Source: Irpex lacteus (Eukaryota; Basidiomycota; Agaricomycetes; Polyporales; Irpicaceae). Taken from it: 64,000 nucleotides of DNA. The notes below the pieces were generated by a model. It did no database searches. It was given only the letters and a program-made list of their open reading frames with translations, and was not told the origin of the DNA. The stretch lies in NCBI GenBank assembly GCA_001986395.2, contig MQVO02000051.1, positions 62,001-126,000 of the forward strand. Direction: 5' to 3'. Position numbers and translations under genes: made by a program. Below are positions 1 through 10,244 of the stretch, piece after piece. Within the stretch, counting starts at the first letter, position 1. Every line of letters begins with the position of its first letter.

Positions 1-90
1 CGTACTCCACTACGGCCACAATACATACATCACTAACACCTAAAATAACCTTATAACTTATACTGAAACAGGCTTGCAAGTCTGAGCAGC
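1..90. other. 3' flank of the kinase-like gene
   Basis: This short stretch lies downstream of the stop codon of the kinase-like gene on the minus strand. I see no coding signal in it. Confidence 0.5.
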
Positions 91-1743
91 TCACGAGTCG
101 GCGTGAGACTCAGAGAGCATCTTATGAGAGGACCTTCGCGCGAGAGTAACGGCTTTACGGGGCAACTGAACAATAGGCTGGAATACCGTGAACAAGTCGA
201 TGAAGAATCCCACGACTGCTCTTTCATCCCGTGGTCTCAATCGACTCGACCTTTTCATGCTCGAGATCCTATTTCGGATAGCCTTCCACTGCTCATATGC
301 TGCGATCGCATCTGGTCGAACCGCCGGATTTCTCGCGGTCATAGCATTGATGAATGGTTTCAGAAACCCCACTTTTTTGAAGTTCTGTTCCAGAATAAGT
401 GATGATGCGTGAGTCATACCATAGAAACGGCGTACCATGTATACTTCATGCTTGAGCATATTGCCGATCAAAAAAATATCGACTTTGAATGGATCATAGG
501 GCACGGTGAGAGACAGTTCTGGTATCTCCTGGTCAATGCCATGAACGCCAACGACTGTCCGGTCTTCTTTCTCGTTCGGGTCAAAATAGCTCGAGATGCC
601 ATAATCGACGAAATAGTATTTGACGGGTGCCGCAGAACGTGGAAGGCAAGGTGCGGGAGTAAAACCGTCGGGGAGGCTTCCGAGGTGAACCGGGTGAAAA
701 CCTTGAGGATAAAGGGCATCGGCGTCCATCATGATGTTCTTCATACAACAATCCCTTGAGCTGCTATGAGCAAGAGTGCGAACGAAGCTTTACTCGAACG
801 TACCGATGGGCAACTCCACGGTAATGCATGTAAACCAATCCCTGGCGGGAAAATGAGAACCTACTAGTAAGTAAGAAGCTGAATAATATTTACCTCCAGT
901 ATTTGGTCTATAGAATCGATCAGGTTGTCGACTGTTTCGAAGGGAACCTCTGTTACAGGAAGAAGAAAGGGCATCACAAGGTACGCCGTATGCTGATCGT
1001 CGTCTCCCAATTCAGCATCCTCTGACGCAATGGTAAGGTCGTCCACATCATCGCGTAGTAGAACACCAGGTTCTGCATCGTCATCTGGCAGTTCTCCCTC
1101 CGTCAGCTTATCTGTATGGAGGACTCTATTAGAGCGGTCGCTAACTGGCAAAGTTGTTGCTGCCTCTTGTACCACTTCAGGTTGCGCCGCTGCTGTGCAT
1201 CCCTTGCTACCTCCTTCCTGACTAGCGTCAGCTTCAGAAGGGTTCCGCTTGGGCCTGAGGTACCTGTCCTCGCACGGGCCCGCGCTTCCGACCGGGAAAG
1301 GAGGAGTAGCTGGTGGAATCTCGATGACTTGCAAGATAGGCACAGAGTGGTTCCGAGGATCCGGTGTAGACGAGAGAGGGGAAAGAATTTGTGCAATATG
1401 TATCTCGTTTTCTCCATGGGTTAAGCGTTTGATATATACGCGTTTACCGTCAACCTTCCGTGTGGCGTCCATAAGATGCGGACGCAGCTACAAGTATGTT
1501 CAGTATAAGCAGTATCCCGAGGTGATATAAGCTTACGACAGGTGCAGGTATACCATCCTCGCAGTGCACCGCGTCTGCACCCTTTGCTGCCCAGTCTGGC
1601 GCTCTATTGGGCACATAGCGGGGTCGCAGCTGGTAGCCGCGATCGTTTAGAAACCGGTATCTATTTGCCCATTCCGCTTCAAAGGTGTAGAGCGGACTGG
1701 TGAAAGGAGGGAGAGGACTGTCGTCTGACCTGTCCATCGCCAC
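91..1743 (-). CDS. Agaricomycete kinase-like protein
   Basis: A predicted protein of about 500 aa with a protein kinase-like fold. Four exons are inferred: 1743-1537, 1487-894, 841-804 and 754-91. Introns are 49-52 nt and phases are consistent. The catalytic loop reads HRDCCMKN and is built across an intron. The metal-binding motif appears as DYG (YYFVDYGISS) instead of DFG. The N-terminal part carries GYQLRPRY and DATRKVDGKRV, as in a large lineage-specific kinase-like family of mushrooms. The catalytic Asp and the following Asn are present, so activity is possible, but the glycine-rich loop is not obvious. The middle has an acidic low-complexity insert. The substrate is unknown. The start at 1743 is the first Met before the conserved GYQLRPRY region. 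Confidence 0.8.
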
Positions 1744-2248
1744 TCAGTATGTAGAAAGCGGAGGAAAGTGGGATAGCGCCCGAGCTATAGTTCAGTGCAT
1801 ATTGGCGCCTAGTACGTCGGAGTTTAACATGTTCAATCCAACACATGTCAGTCCATTGTCTAGAACGGGGACACGCACAATAAGAGCCAAGTGTAGATAA
1901 TATTCAGTCAGCACACATACCTCAGAATATCGACGGTATCTCTGCCGATCTCTTTCTAATGAGGTTCTTAGTCGGCCAGACCGTTCAGGAACATGCAACG
2001 AACTTAGGAATGCTTTGGCTCTGTCAATGTGTCAAAATCATCCACGGAGGATTCAAACACCTACAGGTAGGACTTAATAAAGCTTTCAACCCACGTCAGC
2101 ACTGAGAGGAACCAGGAACATACATCGGCGGAGCTGAGAAGGACCTGGCTCCGTCAGCTCGTCAGTGAGGTGCATATAAGCTGGTAGAGTTAGAAGCGTC
2201 GTTTCACTTCACATCTTTCACGTACCTGTACCCTTGTTTCTCTTTACG
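1744..2248. other. Divergent intergenic region
   Basis: About 505 bases lie between the start codons of the minus-strand kinase-like gene and the plus-strand small orphan gene. It should hold both promoters. The only element I can point to is a TATA-like run near the orphan gene. Confidence 0.5.
2173..2180 (+). promoter_or_regulatory. TATA-like element (CATATAAG)
   Basis: An AT run about 70 bases before the ATG at 2249, a plausible spacing for a fungal core promoter. It is based on the motif only. Confidence 0.35.
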
Positions 2249-2840
2249 ATGAATTCGAAGAAGTACACGCCTATGGTGTTCCCTGACTCGGACGACGAGC
2301 AACCTGCCAAAAGCAATGCTCAAGAGGCGAGAGAAAGCGAACTACCCAAGGTAAGCTAGGAATAAATTACCGTGACTACACACCCGTCTTTTCTCACGAA
2401 TGCACATTGCACAGGTATCACCTAACATCTTGACCGTCCAGAAGAAATTGGGGGATATCACCTTGTCGAATACGGCTGGTGTCGAGGTCAAGTTGAGGAA
2501 AGGCGACGCGTCGCTGGGAACGCTTGCTGAGATACTGCAGGGGAGCGATAGTTTCGAAGTAAGCTCTCAGGACCTCAACCTTTTAAAGTTCTATGGTGTT
2601 GACCTGTAAAAACCACAGAGTATTGGTTACGATTGCGTACTGCACAAGATCTTTGAGGATGATAGGATGGGTGGTCCGATGGCTGGGGTGACATGCGCAG
2701 GACTGTTCGAGGATCAGTTCAAGGTTGAGTTTATAGGGTTTGACGGGCGGGTCGGTCCCATGCAGGACGTGTATGGGCTGTGGGAGTCAAGTAGAGGAAA
2801 GTTTACAGACTTGTTGGGCCTTGCCGCGACTTATCACTAG
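2249..2840 (+). CDS. Small hypothetical protein, 155 aa
   Basis: Three exons join in phase 0: 2249-2350, 2415-2558 and 2619-2840. They encode about 155 aa. Both introns have GTAAGC donors and CAG acceptors. The first exon is short, charged and acidic (PDSDDEQP). The rest looks globular, with alternating hydrophobic residues, a Gly/Met patch (DRMGGPMAG) and a C-terminal segment ending LLGLAATYH. I see no signal peptide, membrane segment or known motif. A TATA-like element lies just upstream. I do not recognise the family and give no function; it may be lineage-restricted. Confidence 0.65.
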
Positions 2841-3615
2841 GTAGCAAAGGCTGGCCTTGGCTCTCAGTAAGAGAGTATCTATGCATGCGTGTCATCAGTA
2901 ATCACCGACGCATCAACCGAATGAAGAGAAATGATGTACAAACTTTATTTCTGCCCTTGAACTTGGATACCTTCCTCATTGGGCGAGCTGTGATCGATGA
3001 CTGTTACTCGTTTAGTACAGCGGGGAGTAGACATCTTATGACAATATTGCGAGGTTTGAAAATGCTCAGCTCAGCGCAGTACTTTCTGAAATTTGCAAGT
3101 GCCGCTTTCACCGTTTCTGCGAGAGGCTGTGGGCCGTGGCCGCTCTCAAGGAGTCCGCAGTTTTGCCTACTCCGAGTGCGCGGGCGTTGGGGATGGTGCG
3201 ACACCGGGCCACATCTTACGCTTTGAGTGTGCTACATTATTTTAGATGAGATAGGACAGTATGCAAGCCTCCGCAGAGGTTGTCGTGGTATGTAGTCAAG
3301 TACGGGCCTGGTTTGAGTGGCAAGTGCTTGGCGCCTCGGCGTTACTGCCCCAGATGCAGTGTTGTAAAACAAGCGCCCATTGGATTGCTCCCGCTGCTTG
3401 CCCTCTTCCTTGTTTCAACCTTGCGCGGTGCTTTCTCCTCAACCACGACCTCTCTCCGAAGGCCGTCTTGCTGTACATCCGTCTCACCGTACAATCATTG
3501 CCGAGACACGCCTCGACCACGAACACTCGGACTCCTAGACGACCAGATCTCATCTCTTTACGAATCGCATGAACCCCCATCAAGTCCGCCGAGCATAAAC
3601 TTGTACACTACCACA
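2841..3615. other. Intergenic region up to the transposon
   Basis: No open frame here resembles a gene. The last nine bases, 3607-3615, are the left copy of the direct repeat that flanks the adjacent transposon. Confidence 0.45.
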
Positions 3616-3775
3616 TAGACTCGCCAGCCAGTCCGGTCGCAAGCTGAGACGCGCGCCAACCGAGACAAGCAAAGGAGGCGCGAGCTTGCGAGCGGACTGG
3701 GATACTCGGGCGCCGATTGTCGACTTGACCGATTGGCGCTGAGCGTGTGAATTTTAACTTAGAATTATCGCGCAT
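3616..3775 (+). repeat. Left terminal inverted repeat of the transposon
   Basis: This arm contains an 18-bp hairpin stem with one mismatch (3628-3645 with 3683-3700), then the block GTGTGAATTTTAACTTAGAA shared in inverse orientation with the right end, then AATTATCGC, which is also shared. The inner boundary is approximate. Confidence 0.7.
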
Positions 3776-5264
3776 TCGCCGTCTGGCCACACAAAATCTT
3801 CTCTACACGTCCCAATTTACCCCCAGACACAAAATATGTTTATAGAGAATTGATATACAAGCATGAAATTGACAAATCATCGATTAAACGAGCTACCTCA
3901 TAGACTGTTTGTACTCCTGTGAGCGATAACAGGCTATATGTCAGTGCCCGCCACTGTAGTCCTGTCTTTCTTGTCAACAAGTAACGTCTGAAGCTTGAAA
4001 CAGTCAGCAACAATACACATGCAGTTTGCGTACTCGTATTCCTTCCTGGTGGCTCGATGGTAACCTCAAACCTTGTCGTCGGACAAGATATCCAACCGGC
4101 GGCTGGGAGTCAGGACCAAGAGGCAAGAGCCGTTGTTTAACGAAATTGAGCTTCCTTGAAGAGTTGTTCGTGTTCAAGACCCGATGGGGGAGTATGTCGT
4201 AGGCGCATTCAAATGTTTCGGCAGTGTTGCTAGACGCGGGAGAGCACAGAGACGGACCATTAGCCCATACCACCTTCGTGAGGCCACTGCAATAACTTAC
4301 TATGGGTCGAAACGAGAGGCAAGGACTCCCAGATCACTTCCTCGGAAGATGGCTCCAATCTCTGACCGAGTTATCCGCTGCATTACAAGGCTCGAGGGAG
4401 GAGTATCACTGAGAATGCAGGATAAGCATGGGGCAAGTTTAAGCGATCACTCACAAATATTGGCCATAATGGTGGGGTCACTTTCTGGGCGATAGCATCG
4501 CACTTCCAGAGACTGGATGGACATCTACTATGGGGGTAACCAGGGAGTGTGGATGCTCCAGCAAGCGTCGGTTGGCTGATGAAAACTTTAGAGCTAGGTC
4601 GTCCCAATGTCAATAAGCGATGATTCTCGTATAACGTGCGACGCACCAAACAGTTCAAAAGCCGTATCATTTCTCCGATATCCTTGCCTCCCCAGTCTAT
4701 CGATGGTCTACACCCCGCGCAGCTGGAAGGCCTCCTAGTTGTGTTGCCTTCTAAACGATATCGAGCTCGTCTAAAGACACGTCCAAGTCAGCAGCAGCTA
4801 TCAAAAGTGTGGTGGTAGGGTGACAAACATGATTCCTGTACTTGCCGTTATACGTGCCAATTTCGAGTCAGAAGATGATGATAGTGAGAAACCAAGCCGA
4901 CGCGCACCCCGGAGTCTGCTGATGACAACTTTCAGAGTACGCGCGCCTCTCCGATTGCCTTTGTTCTGAAACTGCGACCATCATCGCAAGCCACTTGACA
5001 AGCTTAAGAGACGGCCTCATAACAACAAGGTGTTTCGTTATCCAGATGCTTTTCTGTCGGATTGAGTCAGATTGAGCTCAATCTACTCACCAGTCTTCAC
5101 CACCATCTGTTAGGCGATACAACCCAAAGCTCACAAGTCTTTTGTAAGTTCCTTTTCCACCTCTCAGTCGTTCTGCCTTCTCATCCTGCCTTTCAGTGCA
5201 AAGACTTGATCGTTCCTAGCAGGACAGGAACAGTGTGACTACACTGTTAGCTGGTGGAATGACA

Positions 5265-5296
5265 AAGCGAGACGACGACGTCGCGTCGTCTCGCTT
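5265..5296. repeat. Perfect 13-bp-arm palindrome inside the transposon
   Basis: The arms AAGCGAGACGACG (5265-5277) and CGTCGTCTCGCTT (5284-5296) pair perfectly around a 6-base centre. It lies in the interior of the transposon and is not part of its ends. Confidence 0.6.
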
Positions 5297-6099
5297 GATC
5301 ACTCCAGCTTACAAACCCCACAAGAAAGGTGTGAGTTCGCTACCTATATGCTCTAAGTCTCTACTATTACCTCTAGCTATTGTGGCAAGCATCCACTGCT
5401 CTGCCACACACACATCCTCGCCTGCTCTCGCAATTACCTTGTGCGCTACCCCGGCGTATCAGTCGCGCACGGCCTAAGCCTACGACAAAGGTGTTTACAT
5501 CAGCCACTCGCATTTCGGCACACATAAGTACTCACACCTCGATATCTCTGAACACCTAGAATGATGCCGCCTATGCTTACGCGTTGCTGAGGCATAGTGA
5601 CTGCGCCTTCGATGGCGCTTCCAAGGCTCGACTATTGCACTATCAGCGAGCGGCCTTGATACTATTGCAAGGTCTCGATAATCACCAAGAAGCGCAAACG
5701 CACCACACAAATGGTTAATACCGTTTATACCTGCCTTATGTGCTGAACAGATACTAATTCCGACTCATCAGTCGGTCTCTACTCAGGTTTCTCAAACCCA
5801 CTTCATCAACCCGGCTCGAAATAATCAGGGCAAAGGTGCGAGAACACTTTGTATATGCACTATCGATGTCTTCTAACTGACCGTGTTGTTTTTTCATATA
5901 TAACTTCATCGGATTTCACGTCTCTATTAGTGGGAGTGCCTTTGTTCAGCTGCGAGTCAAACCAAAATTCGAGTTCATGGGTGAGCCTGACCAGTTATGC
6001 ATCTTTAATCACTTCTTCTATACCCCTGATGTATGTAGGAAACATGCCATATATATTTATTTGCTGTAAACAATGACTACGTACTATAATGCGATAATT

Positions 6100-6254
6100 T
6101 CTGTGGCCAGCTCGAGAAACGAAGCCCAGATTTTTCTAAGTTAAAATTCACACGGTAGGCGTCTATTGGGCGCTCGATCGACCTCGACATTTCGCGACCG
6201 ATTGTACCAGCCGGTCTGAAGAGCGCAGCGTCAGACCGGCTGGTTACGAGCCTA
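6100..6254 (-). repeat. Right terminal inverted repeat of the transposon
   Basis: This is the inverted partner of the left end. It contains a perfect hairpin with 14-bp arms (6206-6219 with 6231-6244) and the inverse of the shared 20-nt block at 6134-6153. The inner boundary is approximate. Confidence 0.7.
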
Positions 6255-6368
6255 ACTACCACACCTTGCTCTCGTTCACCCACGAGTGCACGACTGGTCA
6301 CGCTTTCTCACCTACTGTATAATACTGTCTAGGAGGACGCGCCGGTCGTGTATCTCGTTCTTTTAGCA

Positions 6369-9324
6369 ATGTCTTCTACTACTACTTCTCCCTCGGTCTC
6401 CGCGTCTGCAAGCGGCGAACTCAAGGCCCCAGGCAGCCTCAAGGTCTGTGGTCTTTACGCCTACTGGGATACTGAACCCCCGCTCATGCTGGCACACTAT
6501 ACACGCCTTGCCAACCATTGTTGGATATTCCATAATACGATTCGCTCCACTCGCAACAGATTGTTGGTATCATCCTGGCTATTGCCTCTGGCGTCCTCAT
6601 CGGTACCTCTTTTGTATTCAAGAAGAAGGGGCTCATCTCAAGTCAAGCAAATGCCGGAGAAGGTGTCAGTTACCTCAAGAGTTGGCTATGGTGGACGGGC
6701 ATGATCAGTGAGTTCCACCTTCACCTCAGACTCCTACGACGGGCGAGGGAAACCTGTGGCGTTGTGTGGATCGACCTCGTCACCAGGAACACGAGAGGTT
6801 GATCGACGTTGTCCGCAGTGATGATTCTTGGAGAGCTATGTAACTTTGCAGGTACGTTGAAGTCATCCAAAACTATTGATCTCATCATTCACACTGGACG
6901 CTTGCCGCCATAGCATATGCATTTGTCGAAGCTATTGTAGTCGTAAGTGCCCTCGTTGCTCTACATGCCATCCTCATGTCTCAACGATGGCTGTACCCCT
7001 TATACCCCCCTTCGCTACACTTTCACTGTGTCATACTACTGCACTGCTCCTCACCCTGGTGGGACGGAACGACGGAACCTTGGATGCTTACGCACGCTCA
7101 CCTACGTCGCACCGCCTCCGGCATCGTTAGACCCCCATGGGTGCGCTCTCGGTCGTTATTTCGGCCATCCTGTCCTCCTGGTTCCTCCAAGAGAAACTCA
7201 GCCTCTTCGGTTGGCTAGGTTGCTCACTATGCATCGTGAGTATCACTGTGATCCCGGAACTTTGTAACCGTGTTCACGTCATGCACGCAGATCGGATCTG
7301 TTGTCATAGCCCTGAATGGACCATCCGAGCAGTCCATTGGGCAGATCGTGCAGTTCCAACATATGTTCCTCGCGCCCGGCTTCCTCGTATGGATCAGTGT
7401 GCTGATAGCGTCGGCGCTGGTGATCATATTCTACTTCGCGCCAAAGTACGTTTCCTTACCTTCATCTGTTGGTGTATACGGAGTACTGAGAGCTGCTGGT
7501 AGGTATGGCAAGAAGAACTTGATGTGGTATATCATGGTATGTAGCATGATAGGCGGCATTAGTGTGTCCGTGACGACAGGTCTCGGCGCTGCCATCGTCA
7601 CCAGTGTGCAAGGGGATAATCAGGTGCGCAGTCGCATCGACCGATAAAACGCAGGTTGATATCGAGGCTAACTCTATGTGATTTGTACAGTTTAAGCACT
7701 GGTTCATCTACTTTTTATTGGTGTTTATTATTGCCACGCTGCGTAAGCATGCCATCTCAGCGGAGTTAGCTCTATCCTTACCGCTTTTGTGCAGTCACAG
7801 AAGTATATTACTTGAACGTGGCGCTGGCGCTCTTCAATACTGGTATGTTCGCGTTCTGTTTATCAAGTACAGGTTCTGACGAGGAATCATGATCTCTCTA
7901 GCAATGGGTATGTACATCCGTCAAGTTGAGATGAATGAACAGGTCGCTGACTTTGTCGCTGCGCCCATGTACCGGCAGTTACACCGACATACTACGTCAT
8001 ATGTATGTGTAACCTCTTTCCCCACGGGCGCCGTCGTACTCACATAATTTTAGTCACGTTCTTCTCCATTGTCACCACCATTGTCCTATTCAAGGGGTTG
8101 TCTGCTCCTCCAGCTCAAATTATCACCCTCGTGATGGGCTTCCTGGTCATTTCCGTTGGCATAGCAGTGCTGCAACTGTCCAAGATAGATCCCACGAGCC
8201 TCAAGTCCATGCGCGGATTGGATCGACGGTCAACCATGCTCCTGCAAGCTACACACGCAAACACGGAAGGTGTAGACGAGAAGGATCCTTTGGCCCTAGA
8301 AGACCCAGGTATCGACACGCTCCGCGGAAGCTTTGGCGCCATGGGCAGCATTATCCGTGCCAGGACCGCCAGACGGATGAGCATGAGTACCACTCATGGT
8401 GAATCGTTCAGGTCACGACATGGACGCCATTCTAACGGTAGCGAGCTCCCGCACTATAACGCCATGGGCGGTCACGGAGACTTCAATGGGATGAAGAGAC
8501 ACCAGCTATATGACCCGCCTGTTCCCACGACGCAAAGCCCTGCACCGCTTAGCCCTAATGCGAGGTCGGCGTCGGAGTTGTCGTTACCGCAAGCATCACC
8601 GAAGCCGAGTGAGAGGAAGATGCCGACGATTAAGTTTGGAGATGAGGATATCGTGCATTCGTATCCTGTTGCTGGGCATGGAGGGAATGCAACACACGAA
8701 CACAGAAGCGTGGTACATGGTCTACCTGCTGGCGCCGCTGCACCTTATCCACAAGTAAGCGCTAAAGTTGCCATTATAACGTGTGCGACTAACGATTCGC
8801 AGATCTTTGGGCAGAATGCTACGCCGTCACAAACTGGCCTCCTGCTCGACGCCGATACGCTTCGCTCCGCACCACCAACTGTATACGAAGACCCGTACCG
8901 CACAGCCGCTAGCAATCCTTTTGAGAATTCGCCGCAGACAGCCGCGGGGACGACGTTCCCTAAATATGGCGTTGGTTCGTCAACCTCCTTGGCGTCGACG
9001 TCGACAACGACCACCGGTGCGACGATTGGCATTGGTACACGGGACTCTCGAATTGATGACAACACGGCTTCGCGGGGTTCAGGTCACGGGCACTTCGACA
9101 GGCTCTTTGGGCGTACGAGTAGCAGCGACGGGTCACGGAAGTACCCGAAGGGCGACTCGATGGACGACAAGGAGGAGAGTATCAGTTTGTGGCATAGGCC
9201 GTCGGTGGAGAGCGTAGAGAGTCTTGAGTCGTTGCCTTCAATACCGCCGCAGGGCAGCAGCGTAAGGCTCGTGCAACCGGACACTTCCTACAACGACAAC
9301 AATCGTTCGGATAGGACTTTCTGA
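6369..9324 (+). CDS. NIPA-type magnesium transporter (DUF803)
   Basis: A predicted 672-aa membrane protein of the NIPA family, which moves Mg2+ across the plasma membrane or endosomes. Thirteen exons are inferred: 6369-6443, 6560-6707, 6819-6851, 6914-6942, 7131-7235, 7291-7445, 7503-7623, 7691-7742, 7795-7842, 7902-7907, 7979-8002, 8054-8754 and 8803-9324. Family features are the first membrane segment [20 protein letters not shown], the [13 protein letters not shown] segment, the YFAPKYGKKN loop and the TPTYYV segment. About nine membrane spans occupy the first 300 residues. The remaining part is a Ser/Thr-rich disordered tail, probably a regulatory cytosolic region. The tenth exon is only 6 nt. 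The intron at 8755-8802 is in frame and open, so retaining it would add 16 residues. Confidence 0.9.
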
Positions 9325-10244
9325 GCAGCTTGTATTCTGCTGTCGTCTTTATTCTTTTCCTCTCTCCTCTAGCTGTCTGTGAGATATACGTGGGGCGTAG
9401 GCCTCAGGACCGGTGTTTATGATACGTAGAGGTTTGCTGTACGTCCTGGACTTTTTCATTCTCTTCTGTTCAATTTGGACTACGAAGTCTTCGCTCTCCC
9501 TCGCTCACTCTTATTGCTCTGTTGAGTTTGTGATGTTATTTCTACTTAGCAGTTAGGCTACAGTATTGGTATCTATCTTCGTTAGCTATTCGCTGGGGGC
9601 CCAGCGTTAACTTTCAACTTTGAGGCCTAAGGCCTGACGCCCAGAGAAGCATTATCATGGACACGTGGAGCCGTGAGAAACGTCGGCGGCGGTGCCACCT
9701 GCCATTGACAGTGAGCGGCCTCAATCATGATACTAGACGTCCCCCGTGGGACGTCGAACATTGAAATGCTTGCAGTGATGCTGACCTCAGGTACTGTCTT
9801 ATGGTATACAATGGAACTACTCAGAAGTCGACAAAGTTAAGTCTGACCAGAAAGACGTACGATATCGACAGATCGAGCTTATTTTCTGTCTTTGAAACAC
9901 TGGTGCGTACGAATTCTACAACAGCCCGTGTTGTGATTATCAGGAACCTGATTCATTTTGGCTCTATGGAACAGATTTATTGCAAACACCAATCCTTCCC
10001 AGGCTTGTCAGCCATGGTGTTGAGGTGGCTCTTCGCAACGCTGTGCAATATCGACATTGCACAGGTTTTGTACCAAGTGGCCAGAATGAGTTTGGACATT
10101 GTCGACGTGGTGGACTCGATTTCGTTCCTCTCTCCTCTTTGAACGGTACCACCACGTACGTCTGACACTCACGGCGTTGAACGAACTCATCCCAGCACTT
10201 TCGAGATCGTCTCATCTCCCTGGGATTAGCCGCCCTAGAATATC
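9325..10244. other. Intergenic region, NIPA 3' end to DUF6535 gene
   Basis: Only short overlapping open frames occur, with no recognisable coding signal. A G/C-rich near-palindrome lies at 9591-9606 (CGCTGGG/CCCAGCG arms). Confidence 0.45.

Larger units (their letters stand above)
3616..6254. mobile_element. Non-autonomous DNA transposon, Mutator-like in form
   Basis: A 2,639-bp segment is flanked by a perfect 9-bp direct repeat, ACTACCACA, at 3607-3615 and 6255-6263. Its ends are imperfect inverted repeats: TAGACTCG followed by CCAGCC on the left, and TAGGCTCGTAACCAGCC read inward from the right. Further inside, both ends carry a hairpin and then the same 20-nt block, GTGTGAATTTTAACTTAGAA, in opposite orientation at 3747-3766 and 6134-6153. 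A 9-bp duplication with long (about 150-bp) inverted ends is typical of Mutator-like elements; Merlin-type elements are an alternative. I see no intact transposase, so the element is probably non-autonomous or decayed. Confidence 0.75.

Noticed and set aside
8783..9217. A 144-codon Arg-rich plus-strand open frame
   Set aside because: It overlaps the Ser-rich tail of the NIPA gene in another frame and has shadow-type composition.
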